A DNA stretch of 64,000 bases. Source: an uncultured Flavobacteriaceae bacterium (lineage in GTDB: Bacteria; Bacteroidota; Bacteroidia; Flavobacteriales; Flavobacteriaceae). The position numbers and the translations under genes were made by a program. Shown in pieces: positions 18,288-27,281 of this stretch. The notes beneath the pieces are model-generated. The model had not been told where the DNA came from. It saw nothing but the letters and a program-made list of their open reading frames with translations, and did not search any database. The stretch spans positions 1 to 64,000 of the forward strand of contig CALLUG010000018.1 of the NCBI GenBank assembly GCA_938011315.1, written 5' to 3'. Each line of letters begins with the position of its first letter. The first letter of the stretch is position 1.

Positions 18288-19841
18288 ATGAAAATATATT
18301 CTAAAGAACAAATTTATCAAGGCATAGAGCTAATGTCTAAGCATCATGGCATTACACCTACAGAACTTATAGAGCGTGGTGGAACACAAATTTTTAATTG
18401 GTTACATACACGTATGCAGGGTGCACAAGTGCCTATTCATGTATTTTGTGGTATTGGAAATAACGGAGCTAGTGGTTTAGTTTTGGCACGACATTTAATT
18501 ACCCATGGCTACAACATACAAACTTATATTACTAATTGTAGTGACAAACGTTCTAAAGATTTTTTAATTCATTACGACAAAATTAAAACGGTTACCAAAA
18601 AATGGCCTTTATTATTAACCTGCAAAGAAGACTTTCCTGAAATAAACGCAGACGATATTATTATAGATGCAGTATTTGGTGTAGGTTTAAATCGCTCTAT
18701 TGACGATTGGATTATTGCGTTATTTCAACATTTTAGAGACTCTAATGCATATACGGTTTCTGTAGACATACCTTCTGGATTATTTTTAGACAAACCAGTA
18801 GAAAACGAAAAAGCAGTAGTTAACGCAGGTTATACCTTGAGTTTTGCCGCCCCAAAACTAATCTTTTTTTTACCACAAACAGCTAAGTTTACCACGCAGT
18901 GGGAAGCTATAGACCTAGGAATTACACCAAATATTGAGCAGACCATAACTAGCGAAATAGAAGTTTTAGGTAAAATAGAAATGCTACGGATATACAAACC
19001 TAGAGAAAAATATGCTAGTAAAGAGGCTTATGGTCATGCCTTAATAATAGGGGGGAGCTATGGCAAAATTGGTACAGCCTTATTGACTAGTAAAGCAGCC
19101 TTGGTTTCTGGCGCAGGTTTAGTAACAACCTATATACCAAAATGTGGCTACACTGCGTTACAAACAGCTTTACCAGAAGCAATGGTTATTACAGATCAGG
19201 ATGAGGAACTTATAAGTAATATTAATTATAATATTAAACCAACAGTAATTAGTTTTGGAGGAGGAGTTGGCTTAAATAAAAAAACTGTAGATGCCTTTAA
19301 GACGTTTCTGAGTACGAGTAAAACAGCTTTAGTTATAGATGCAGACGGAATTAATATATTGGCGAAACACAAAGCATTACTAAAATTACTACCTCCAAAA
19401 ACAATATTAACACCCCACACAAAAGAGCTTGAAGGCTTAATAGGAGCGTGGACAGACGATTTTGATAAACTAAATAAAGTAAAACTATTTTCTAAAAAAC
19501 ATCAACTCATTATTGTTGCAAAAGGCGCACACACTATTACCGTTTACGAAGATTACTTATACATAAACGCTACAGGTAATCCAGGTCTTGCAACAGCTGG
19601 ATCTGGAGATGTACTAACAGGAATTATTACAGGGCTAGTTGCTCAAAATTACGACCCCTTAACTGCAAGTCTTTTTGGAGTGTATTTGCACGGAAAATCT
19701 GCAGATATAGCTTTGAATAATTTTGGTTACCAAAGCCTAATTGCAAGTACTATTATTGATTATGTGAGTAAAGCTTATTTAGACCTGTTTAAGCAACCAG
19801 AAGCAGCATCACAAAAAGAGGCGTCTTCGGAAAAAACGTAA
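18288..19841 (+). CDS. nnr: Bifunctional NAD(P)H-hydrate epimerase / ADP-dependent dehydratase
   Basis: A 517-residue fusion of the two NAD(P)H repair enzymes. The N-terminal YjeF_N epimerase domain (about 1-215) shows GIGNNGASGLVLARHL and IIDAVFGVGLNR. The C-terminal ribokinase-like dehydratase (about 230-500) shows IIGGSYGKIGTALL, LTPHTKELEGL and GNPGLATAGSGDVLTG, whose GSGD holds the catalytic Asp. Together they repair the hydrated S and R forms of NADH and NADPH. The stop is followed by a convergent gene. Confidence 0.94.
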   Translation: MKIYSKEQIYQGIELMSKHHGITPTELIERGGTQIFNWLHTRMQGAQVPIHVFCGIGNNGASGLVLARHLITHGYNIQTYITNCSDKRSKDFLIHYDKIKTVTKKWPLLLTCKEDFPEINADDIIIDAVFGVGLNRSIDDWIIALFQHFRDSNAYTVSVDIPSGLFLDKPVENEKAVVNAGYTLSFAAPKLIFFLPQTAKFTTQWEAIDLGITPNIEQTITSEIEVLGKIEMLRIYKPREKYASKEAYGHALIIGGSYGKIGTALLTSKAALVSGAGLVTTYIPKCGYTALQTALPEAMVITDQDEELISNINYNIKPTVISFGGGVGLNKKTVDAFKTFLSTSKTALVIDADGINILAKHKALLKLLPPKTILTPHTKELEGLIGAWTDDFDKLNKVKLFSKKHQLIIVAKGAHTITVYEDYLYINATGNPGLATAGSGDVLTGIITGLVAQNYDPLTASLFGVYLHGKSADIALNNFGYQSLIASTIIDYVSKAYLDLFKQPEAASQKEASSEKT

Positions 19842-19871
19842 ATTAAGTTAACAAAGTTACATTATAGTATT

Positions 19872-20669
19872 TTATAAGCGTTTACTGCTTTTTGAGGTAC
19901 TTCTATTTAAAACCTTATACTCTTCATAGCATTCTGTTATGGCATCTAGCATTTGTAAGTCGTTTGCAGAATTTATAAAACCTGCAGAATAGTTACACTC
20001 GGTTGCCAAAAGCTCTAAATCTACTTTATCTATTTTTAATAGGGCTGTTAGTGTTTCACGATCAAAACGTGAGGATAATAAATTGCGTATTTGATCATCT
20101 TTTTTAATTTCGCGTAAGCGGCGTAGCTCTTTTGGTTTTTTTCCAAAGAAATTATATAAAAAATCTACAGGATTAAATAAAGCTCCCAAGGCTCTAGAAA
20201 CTGCGTTTTTAGAACTTCTACTACCTTCATAGCCTGTTTGAGGTAAACCAGAAATACTGTAACGAACATTATTGTTAAGAGGAACTTGTTGTATATCTAG
20301 TTCTAAAAATCCTGTTAGTTTAATTTGATTAATAACAACTTCTTCCAAAGCAAAAGCAAGTTCTGTTAATATGATTTTAGTTGCTGTAGAGGATTTATAC
20401 TTAATCCAATCGTTAGTAACACGTACTTTAATAGATTTATATCCTAAATAAGAAAGATGTAAAGTGTCGTTGAGGTTAGCAACAATTTCAAAGGCGCCTT
20501 CTTCGTTTGTGGTTGTTCCTTTAACTTGATTTAAGTTTACAATATTAACATCTTCAAGAGGGGTCACACCATCCGATTTGACAATGGTAGCTTTAACAAA
20601 AGAATTGCTTTGTGCATTACCAAATGTAATGATACTGATAAAGACTGCTAATGTTAAAATTTTTTTCAT
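19872..20669 (-). CDS. CarboxypepD_reg-like domain protein
   Basis: A 265-residue secreted protein: signal peptide cut near FGNAQS (about 19), then a carboxypeptidase regulatory-like beta-sandwich at about 22-110 with the typical DVNIVNLNQVKGTTTNEEGAF and LHLSYLGYKSI. The domain is best known as the N-terminal extension of SusC-type receptors, but no plug or barrel follows here. The C-terminal half is charged and helical (KKPKELRRLREIKKDDQIR). Role unknown, probably in the envelope. Confidence 0.75.
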   Translation of the reverse strand: MKKILTLAVFISIITFGNAQSNSFVKATIVKSDGVTPLEDVNIVNLNQVKGTTTNEEGAFEIVANLNDTLHLSYLGYKSIKVRVTNDWIKYKSSTATKIILTELAFALEEVVINQIKLTGFLELDIQQVPLNNNVRYSISGLPQTGYEGSRSSKNAVSRALGALFNPVDFLYNFFGKKPKELRRLREIKKDDQIRNLLSSRFDRETLTALLKIDKVDLELLATECNYSAGFINSANDLQMLDAITECYEEYKVLNRSTSKSSKRL

Positions 20670-20756
20670 TAAAAATGATTGTTTCTCAAAGTACTAAAAT
20701 AAGCATATAATGTATATATTACTATCGTTTTTCACTAAAAATTAACAAATGTCGTT

Positions 20757-22511
20757 TTACCTTCTAGAGCGTCTAGGTCTCGAGCTTCCTGTACTGCCAT
20801 TACTAGACCGTCTAGACTGCGATTGGCTATTACTACGTCTTCCGCTGGTTTCTCGTCGCCTTGAAGCGCCAAAATTTCCATCGCGTTTGCCTCTGTATTT
20901 ACGATTACCTTTACGCCCTTTATCTTCTGATACTTCTACGTTTACAAAACGACCATTGTGTTTAAAGTCGTTAAAAAACGATAATACTTTCTCTTGTTGA
21001 TCTTTGTTCGTATTGAAAAAAGAAAAACTATCTTTTACATCTACCTTAAAAACATCATCTCTGCCTAACTCTAAAACGTCTTTCAAAAAGTCTTTTAAGC
21101 TCATCCAATCGTAGCCGTCTTTTTTTCCAACATTGATAAAGTATCGTGATGTGTTTTCGTTAGTATCAAAATCACGCTCACTACTAACTTCGATGTTAAG
21201 GTCTTTTGTTTTATTATAATAATTATAAAAACGAGTAAACTCTACCGAGAAAAATTTTTTAATCAAGGCTTCTTTACTTGTTGTTTCAAACAATGTGTTA
21301 ATGTGTTCTAGATACGGGTCGATTTCGTGATTGATTTCTGTATTATCAATTTTATTAGCGAGCGACATTAATTGAACTTCGCAAATATCAATTCCGCTAG
21401 GAATGTCTTTCTTTTCAAACTGTTTTTTTATAATGCGTTCAATACTTTTTATTTTTCGCACTTCGCTTTTAGATACAATAACCATAGAGATTCCTGTCTT
21501 TCCAGCACGTCCAGTTCTGCCAGAGCGGTGTGTGTAGGTTTCGGCTTCATCAGGGAGTTGGTAATTAATGACATGGGTAATATCGTCGACATCAATACCA
21601 CGAGCAGCAACATCTGTAGCGACAAGCATTTGTATTTGTTTGTTTCTGAACGAGCGCATAACCAAATCGCGTTGATTTTGACTTAAATCGCCATGCAAAG
21701 CTCCTGCACTGTAACCATCTTCAATAAGTTTTTCGGCAACTTTTTGGGTATCTCTTTTGGTACGACAAAAAATTACAGAGAAAATGTTGGGATTTAAATC
21801 GGCTAAGCGTTTTAGAGCTTGGTAACGATCTCTAGAGTTTACTAAATAGTACTCGTGAGTAACTTGGCTTGTACTCTCATTTTTATTTCCTACAGTAATT
21901 TCCTGAGGGTTAATCATAAAATTTTTAGCAATGTTTGCAACTTCTTTTGGCATAGTTGCAGAAAACAACCAAGTATTTTTATGATCTGGAGTATGTGATA
22001 AAATATCGGTAATGTCCTCCTTAAACCCCATGTTTAGCATCTCATCGGCTTCATCTAGTACAGCATATTGAATTTTAGAAATATCGACTAGGCGTCTACT
22101 AATCATATCTTTCATACGGCCTGGTGTTGCTACAATAATTTGTGCACCACGCTTAACCTCTCTAGCTTGTTCTGTAATGCTGGAACCACCGTAAATAGCA
22201 ACTACATTTAGCCCTTTACAATACTTTCCGTATTGTTTCATTTCGTTGGTAATTTGTAAGCATAGTTCCCTAGTTGGCGATAAAATTAAACCTTGTGTTG
22301 TTCTGCTGTCAATAGCAATTTTTTCTAGCATAGGAAAGCCAAAAGCAGCTGTTTTTCCTGTTCCTGTTTGTGCCAGTGCAACTAAATCTGTTTCCGTTTT
22401 TAATAAAATAGGGATGGCTTTTTCCTGTACCTCACTAGGGGTTTTAAACCCCATATCTGTAATTGCCTGTAATAACTCTTCATTAAGGCCTAACTCTTGA
22501 AATGTACTCAT
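20757..22511 (-). CDS. deaD: DEAD-box RNA helicase, CsdA/DeaD type
   Basis: A 584-residue helicase with all core motifs in order: AQTGTGKT (about 46-53), PTRELCLQ, GGSS, TPGR, DEAD (about 153), SATMP, ARGIDVDDITHV and HRSGRTGRAG. A DbpA-type RNA-binding domain lies at about 425-535, followed by a basic Arg/Ser/Gly-rich tail. Likely roles are ribosome assembly and mRNA unwinding in the cold. The transcript seems to have a ~100-nt leader containing a GC-rich hairpin. It is divergent from trxB. Confidence 0.92.
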   Translation of the reverse strand: MSTFQELGLNEELLQAITDMGFKTPSEVQEKAIPILLKTETDLVALAQTGTGKTAAFGFPMLEKIAIDSRTTQGLILSPTRELCLQITNEMKQYGKYCKGLNVVAIYGGSSITEQAREVKRGAQIIVATPGRMKDMISRRLVDISKIQYAVLDEADEMLNMGFKEDITDILSHTPDHKNTWLFSATMPKEVANIAKNFMINPQEITVGNKNESTSQVTHEYYLVNSRDRYQALKRLADLNPNIFSVIFCRTKRDTQKVAEKLIEDGYSAGALHGDLSQNQRDLVMRSFRNKQIQMLVATDVAARGIDVDDITHVINYQLPDEAETYTHRSGRTGRAGKTGISMVIVSKSEVRKIKSIERIIKKQFEKKDIPSGIDICEVQLMSLANKIDNTEINHEIDPYLEHINTLFETTSKEALIKKFFSVEFTRFYNYYNKTKDLNIEVSSERDFDTNENTSRYFINVGKKDGYDWMSLKDFLKDVLELGRDDVFKVDVKDSFSFFNTNKDQQEKVLSFFNDFKHNGRFVNVEVSEDKGRKGNRKYRGKRDGNFGASRRRETSGRRSNSQSQSRRSSNGSTGSSRPRRSRR

Positions 22512-22590
22512 TGTTAATGTATTTCGGTTTATAATGCGTATTACATATAGAAGCGTGACATTTTTTAACCTAAACTTCTGAGTAACACAT

Positions 22591-22605
22591 CCCTCACCCT
22601 GAGGG
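22591..22605 (-). promoter_or_regulatory. GC-rich hairpin in the deaD leader
   Basis: CCCTC and GAGGG pair around a 5-nt loop, next to a run of seven T (plus strand) or A (minus strand). It lies inside the predicted deaD 5' leader. On the plus strand it would look like a terminator, but nothing is transcribed toward it. Confidence 0.35.
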
Positions 22606-22621
22606 GTTTTTTTAAAAGCCG

Positions 22622-22629
22622 CAAAGGTA
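22622..22629 (-). promoter_or_regulatory. deaD promoter -7 element
   Basis: Reads TACCTTTG on the minus strand, a perfect TAnnTTTG, about 110 nt before the deaD ATG, giving a leader of roughly 105 nt. Confidence 0.5.
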
Positions 22630-22795
22630 GGGCTTATATTCGCCTTGTCCTAAAACAAACGTAATTAGTTTGCTGTATATATTATCTACACTCAAGGCGG
22701 ATGAATATAAATTTTTTGAAATGACTTTGCGTAAAATAGTTTCGTGATTTTTAAAATAAATTGACAAATTAACTCACGGATTTAAACAAAAAAAC

Positions 22796-22803
22796 TACTT
22801 TTG
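22796..22803 (+). promoter_or_regulatory. trxB promoter -7 element (TACTTTTG)
   Basis: A perfect TAnnTTTG, 27 nt before the trxB ATG. The rest of the 319-base deaD-trxB gap holds the deaD leader and no gene. Confidence 0.55.
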
Positions 22804-22830
22804 TTTAAGTGAAAAAAAGAAAATAATATT

Positions 22831-23808
22831 ATGTCAGATACAATAGAAAAACTAAAGTGCTTAATTATAGGTTCGGGACCTGCAGGTTATACAGCAGCAA
22901 TATACGCCGCTAGAGCAAATATGGCTCCTGTATTATATCAAGGAACACAACCGGGAGGACAATTAACAACAACTAACGAAGTTGAAAATTTCCCCGGCTA
23001 TAAAAACGGAATTACTGGGCCAGAAATGATGATTGAACTCCAAGAACAGGCACAACGTTTTGGTACCGATGTAAGAGATGGTTGGGTTACAAAAGTAGAT
23101 TTTTCTAGCAATGTACATAAAGTTTGGATTAATGACACTAAGGAAATTCATTGTGACACAGTAATAATATCGACAGGAGCATCTGCCAAGTATTTAGGGT
23201 TGGAATCTGAACAAAAATACCTAAAACTAGGAGGTGGAGTATCTGCTTGTGCTGTTTGCGATGGATTCTTTTATAAAAATCAAGAAGTCGTTATTGTTGG
23301 CGCTGGAGACTCTGCCGCAGAAGAAGCACATTATTTATCAAAACTATGTACTAAAGTAACTATGCTTGTGCGTCGTGATGAGTTTAGGGCTTCTAAAATT
23401 ATGGCTGCTCGTGTACAAAATACGCCTAATATAGATATTTTATTTAACACACAAACTGAGGAGGTTTTGGGCGATGGACAAGTTGTTACTGGGGTTCGCG
23501 TGCTCAACAATAAAACCAACGAAACGCATGAGATTGCTGCAACAGGATTTTTTGTAGCCATTGGGCATAAACCTAATACAGATATTTTTAAAGAATACTT
23601 AACTTTAGACGAAACAGGATATATTATTAATACTCCAGGTACAGCAAAAACAAATGTAGAGGGTGTATTTGTTTCCGGCGATGCTGCCGACCATGTGTAT
23701 AGGCAAGCTATTACAGCAGCTGGAACAGGATGCATGGCAGCATTAGATGCAGAACGCTATTTGGCAGCTAAGGACTCTACGTTTGAGGTTTCTACCGCAC
23801 AATATTAA
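22831..23808 (+). CDS. trxB: Thioredoxin-disulfide reductase
   Basis: A 325-residue FAD-dependent reductase of full length. FAD binding: IIGSGPAGYTAAIYAAR (about 11-27). Redox-active pair CAVC at residues 140 and 143. NADPH motif VGAGDSAAEEAHYL (about 158), and the FAD tail VFVSGDAADHVYRQAITAAGTG. It passes electrons from NADPH to thioredoxin in the cytosol. Monocistronic with its own promoter. Confidence 0.96.
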   Translation: MSDTIEKLKCLIIGSGPAGYTAAIYAARANMAPVLYQGTQPGGQLTTTNEVENFPGYKNGITGPEMMIELQEQAQRFGTDVRDGWVTKVDFSSNVHKVWINDTKEIHCDTVIISTGASAKYLGLESEQKYLKLGGGVSACAVCDGFFYKNQEVVIVGAGDSAAEEAHYLSKLCTKVTMLVRRDEFRASKIMAARVQNTPNIDILFNTQTEEVLGDGQVVTGVRVLNNKTNETHEIAATGFFVAIGHKPNTDIFKEYLTLDETGYIINTPGTAKTNVEGVFVSGDAADHVYRQAITAAGTGCMAALDAERYLAAKDSTFEVSTAQY

Positions 23809-23830
23809 GATGCTTATTGTATGATAATGG

Positions 23831-23854
23831 CACACCCCCATTACTGTGTGTTTT
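23831..23854 (+). terminator. Weak hairpin after trxB
   Basis: CACAC (23831-23835) can pair with GTGTG (23846-23850), followed by four T. The stem is short; it may terminate trxB. Confidence 0.35.
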
Positions 23855-24010
23855 ACCAATTTTATAGGCTAACGCTACGTTTTTTACTCTAGTTAAATAG
23901 GGGTGTTCAGTTTTTTTATTTTATTAAAAAGCCACGAAATTAATATCTTATAATGTGTTATCAACGTAGAGTGTGTAGCTCTATATGTCATTGTTGATTA
24001 TAATTAAAAA

Positions 24011-24754
24011 ATGAAAAATGTAATAACCAAGTTGAGTGAAATTAATAATCAAATTAACTTAAAACAAAGGTTTGATTTCAGCTTTGATATTACCGATAGA
24101 ATTTTTAATTCTAAAGAAATTGAACAATTTTCGTCTGACAAAAATCCTTTTGACCAAAACGTAAGGTTAAAATGGATTTTAAATGAAAAATATAAATCAA
24201 ATACGGAACAAAACTTTATTGATTTTTGGGTAATTAATAATTGGGGAGGAATAAGAGGATTCAAACAAAATGAACGTAATATTGAAAAAGTAAGGAAATT
24301 TAAAAAACAATTGGAGAAAAAGAAATTGTCTAAGGAAAATTTTAGCACAATTTCATCACTCTCAAAAATATCTTCATTCATTGACCCCGAAAATTTTGTG
24401 ATTTATGATTCGAGGGTAATCTATGCATTGAATTGGCTAATTTTGACTTGCGAAAATCAAAATGGCTTTAAGGAAGAGTATTATCCAATGCCAAATGGAC
24501 GAAATAAAATAATCACAAGCTTTGATATGAATACGATTGTGAATATTTTTCATATTTCAGAATACACTAATAATATTGAATTGTATGTATCTGAACAGGA
24601 TGCTTATTTTAAATTTTGTGATTTCATAAAAACAAACGTAGAGTTCGTTTGTGGTAAAAATTCAAAACCTTACGAGCTTGAAATGCTGTTATTTATACTA
24701 GCGGACAAAGAGATATTTACGGATTTAAAAGAGCGAATAAAAATAATTATTTGA
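24011..24754 (+). CDS. Uncharacterised protein, possibly OGG-fold
   Basis: A 247-residue soluble protein without signal peptide or membrane segment. It is Lys/Asn-rich and more AT-rich than its neighbours. The middle, SLSKISSFIDPENFVIYDSRVIYALNWLI (about 118-146), has the pattern 'K-x-SF-x-P-x-F-x-IYDSRV-x2-LN' that I associate with uncharacterised proteins of helix-hairpin-helix DNA glycosylase (OGG) fold; this is a recollection, not a match. A run of Lys (KKQLEKKKLSKE, about 98) precedes it. It stands alone, between trxB and a tiny lipoprotein, and looks like an accessory gene gained by transfer. Function unknown. Confidence 0.6.
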   Translation: MKNVITKLSEINNQINLKQRFDFSFDITDRIFNSKEIEQFSSDKNPFDQNVRLKWILNEKYKSNTEQNFIDFWVINNWGGIRGFKQNERNIEKVRKFKKQLEKKKLSKENFSTISSLSKISSFIDPENFVIYDSRVIYALNWLILTCENQNGFKEEYYPMPNGRNKIITSFDMNTIVNIFHISEYTNNIELYVSEQDAYFKFCDFIKTNVEFVCGKNSKPYELEMLLFILADKEIFTDLKERIKIII

Positions 24755-24823
24755 AACGATGACTTATAATTAATATGAGTTTAGGCATTTAATCTAAAAG
24801 TTAGTGTGTTTTTATATCATTAA

Positions 24824-24973
24824 TCAAATCTTTTGTTTTTTGTATGATTCTTCAAGGACTCCTGAGTTGCTAGGAAGTTTATCAGAATTGTTTAGACTTT
24901 TCCAAGATGAACAAGACTGAATTATGTTGAAAACACAAAGAAAAATTATAGTTATTAGAGAAAGACGTTTCAT
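24824..24973 (-). CDS. Tiny lipoprotein (49 residues)
   Basis: ATG at 24973 opens a 49-codon frame: basic start MKRLSLITIIFL, hydrophobic stretch and a Cys at 21 (IIQSC), followed by SSWKSLNNSDKLPSNS and a charged end (SYKKQKI). The signal looks like a lipoprotein signal peptide, so a short envelope peptide is likely. No family recognised. The surrounding gap (24755-25104) holds nothing else. Confidence 0.5.
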   Translation of the reverse strand: MKRLSLITIIFLCVFNIIQSCSSWKSLNNSDKLPSNSGVLEESYKKQKI

Positions 24974-25104
24974 GTTTTTTTTGATATTGTATTAATTGTT
25001 ATGTAAATAGTAAGCTCACAATGATTTGTAATAAAGCTTGGACAATGAGTTTGGCTAACGCAATCATGAGTATTCGTTTTTTTTATTGATGATTAATGAT
25101 TTTT

Positions 25105-26724
25105 TTATGATTTGCTTTTAACATCACAGGTTAGGCATTTAATAGTGCGATTATCCACAACCTTATAACTATGAATTACATTGGTATGAGTCACAATATT
25201 CCTGTTTAATGGGTAGAATTGATTTACAAAATAACTAGCATAGGTGTCTAATTTAAAAATTGTATTTTTAGGTAAAAATAGAATAACATTAACTTTTTGA
25301 TTTCTAAGTTTATCTCCTACATCTGTAAGTAGATAATCATTCAAAAGGATTTCGTTGTTTTTTGTGGTGTACTGGTATTCAATATTTTTAGCAGTTTGTT
25401 TTGCAAGGTTATAATTTCTACCATTGGCTCGTTTTTCAATATTGATATGAGCTTGGGAGTCTTCTGAGGTTTCAATAATTAAACTGACATCGGTTGAAAA
25501 AACCTGTCTGTCGTCATTTTCAAATCGTAAAGTGTTAATTTGAACATTATTGTGAGGCATATCTTGATAAAAGTCATGATTTAGCATTTTTATAGATACA
25601 GGCTTGTTTAGTTTTAGTTGTATTGCAGATTGTTCTACCACAGAAGCTTTAGTTGTATGTTCTGCAAGTTCTTTGATTGTTATAACAGCAATAGCCGAAA
25701 ATACAATTAACCATAAACCGAATAACGTAAACCTAGCAACTCGTCCTATAGAGCTTATGCTGTATTTTAAAATTTTTAGACCTAATAGAAGCATAAATAA
25801 TAAAGGGATCACTATTAAAAAAAATAGTAATAATGAAATTAGCCATATAGGTGTATTAATAGACGAACGGATAACATCAGAATTGTTTATCCACTCTGGG
25901 TAAAAAAGGGATGAGATACCAATAGAAAACAGTCCTATAAATAGGGCAATAATGCTTACAGCTCCCATAAAAACAAGTAAAACGCCTATAATTTTTTTGA
26001 CACTTTTAAAGAGTATCATAAATATTTGACTAAGAGCGTCAAAAAACGAAGTAGATATTGTTTTTATCGTAGTATAATTTGCATTTTTAACCTTATCTGC
26101 GGCTTCGTCTAAGCTATCTTTAACATTACTAAACCCTTCTTTTACTTTTTCTTCAATATTAGTAATGTTAATGGGCTTTCCCGACATTGAAAGTTTGTCG
26201 GCTGTACTTGTTGCTTTTGGAATTAAAATCCATAATGCGATATATATAAATAACCCTGTTCCTGCTCCAGATAGGAGTAAAATCCAAACGACTCTAATCC
26301 AAATAGCGCTTACTCCAAAATACTGAGCTAAACCAGCCGAAACTCCAGAGATATAGCGGTTATCGGGATCTCTAAAAAGGCCTTTTTTTGAAAAGTTAGA
26401 TTGGTACTGCGATTTTGTATTTTTGGTTTTTGGTTGAGGTTCATCGTCAAAAATATCTTCGTTTACGGCATAATCTTCTGGTTGCCCCATTATAGCAATA
26501 ATAGTGTCTACTTCTGTGGAGGTAATAACATGTTTGTTGTTTTTAATACGTTCATTAAATAGCTCGGCAATGCGGTTTTCGATATCTGCTAAAATTTCAG
26601 ACTGCCCTTGAGATTCTGAAAATGAATGTTTTATAGCCTCAAGATAATGCTGAAGCTTTAGGTAAGCATCTTCATCAATATGAAAAAAGATACCTGCTAA
26701 ATTGATGTTTACGGTTTTATTCAT
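25105..26724 (-). CDS. PspC domain membrane protein
   Basis: A 539-residue protein. The N-terminal ~100 residues are soluble and acidic (NINLAGIFFHIDEDAYLKLQ; ILADIENRIAELF). A PspC domain follows at about 115-180 (RYISGVSAGLAQYFGVSAIWIRVVW then a membrane helix). Further membrane segments lie at about 240-270, 300-325 and 340-360, and the C-terminal ~170 residues are probably extracytoplasmic and end in CLTCDVKSKS. PspC proteins sense or respond to envelope stress. It overlaps the padR gene by 4 bases (ATGA), so PadR probably controls it. Confidence 0.82.
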   Translation of the reverse strand: MNKTVNINLAGIFFHIDEDAYLKLQHYLEAIKHSFSESQGQSEILADIENRIAELFNERIKNNKHVITSTEVDTIIAIMGQPEDYAVNEDIFDDEPQPKTKNTKSQYQSNFSKKGLFRDPDNRYISGVSAGLAQYFGVSAIWIRVVWILLLSGAGTGLFIYIALWILIPKATSTADKLSMSGKPINITNIEEKVKEGFSNVKDSLDEAADKVKNANYTTIKTISTSFFDALSQIFMILFKSVKKIIGVLLVFMGAVSIIALFIGLFSIGISSLFYPEWINNSDVIRSSINTPIWLISLLLFFLIVIPLLFMLLLGLKILKYSISSIGRVARFTLFGLWLIVFSAIAVITIKELAEHTTKASVVEQSAIQLKLNKPVSIKMLNHDFYQDMPHNNVQINTLRFENDDRQVFSTDVSLIIETSEDSQAHINIEKRANGRNYNLAKQTAKNIEYQYTTKNNEILLNDYLLTDVGDKLRNQKVNVILFLPKNTIFKLDTYASYFVNQFYPLNRNIVTHTNVIHSYKVVDNRTIKCLTCDVKSKS

Positions 26725-27059
26725 TGTTTTGGTTTTTGGGCTGTAACAAGATTAACAGCATTTTGTAATTCGTTCCAAGTGGTATTTAATTCACTTAAAA
26801 ATAGTTTTCCAGTTGTTGTCAAACCATAATATTTTCTAGGAGGTCCAGAGGATGATTCTTCCCATCTATAGTTGAGTAACCCAGCGTTTTTTAAACGCAT
26901 CAATAATGGATAAATAGTCCCTTCTACAACTAGCATTTTAGCTTTTTTTAGTGTTGTTAAAATTTCGGCAACATAAGCGTCATCATCTTTTAATACAGAT
27001 AGGATACAATATTCTAAAACTCCTTTTCGCATTTGTGCTTTTGTATTTTCTATTTTCAT
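26721..27059 (-). CDS. PadR family transcriptional regulator
   Basis: A 112-residue winged-helix protein with the PadR order: MRKGVLEYCILSVLKDDDAYVAEIL (helices 1-2), VVEGTIYPLLMRLKNAGLL (recognition helix and wing start), SSGPPRKYYGLTTTGK (wing). It is the short PadR-s2 type. It should repress its own operon with the PspC gene; a palindrome at its promoter is a candidate operator. The inducing signal is unknown. Confidence 0.9.
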   Translation of the reverse strand: MKIENTKAQMRKGVLEYCILSVLKDDDAYVAEILTTLKKAKMLVVEGTIYPLLMRLKNAGLLNYRWEESSSGPPRKYYGLTTTGKLFLSELNTTWNELQNAVNLVTAQKPKQ

Positions 27060-27134
27060 ACATTTTTAATTGTTTTACTAAAACGCTTTTGCTTTAGTTA
27101 CAGAGTATTGTTTAATCTTTTTAATTACCCAATA

Positions 27135-27152
27135 GTATAGTATACAAATATA
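27135..27152 (-). promoter_or_regulatory. padR-pspC promoter with palindromic operator candidate
   Basis: The minus strand reads TATATTTG at 27152-27145 (perfect -7). It is directly followed by the 11-base palindrome GTATAcTATAC (27145-27135), which covers the expected transcription start. A repressor bound there would block initiation, which suits PadR autoregulation. The rest of the gap 27060-27281 is empty. Confidence 0.45.
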
Positions 27153-27281
27153 TATATTAAAAAAGGTATTATGTTATAAAAGGTACTTTAATTTAACTTT
27201 TTATTAACAAAAAAATAATTTAACCAGCATCAACTTAGCTATTTTTATATCTGTGTTTGTAAATTAAGTTGTACTAACGGC

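Noticed and set aside
22591-22612. Plus-strand terminator next to T7
   Set aside because: No plus-strand transcript leads into it; more likely part of the deaD leader on the minus strand.
23331-23735. 134-codon reverse frame inside trxB
   Set aside because: Lies entirely within trxB and is low in complexity; shadow of the coding strand.
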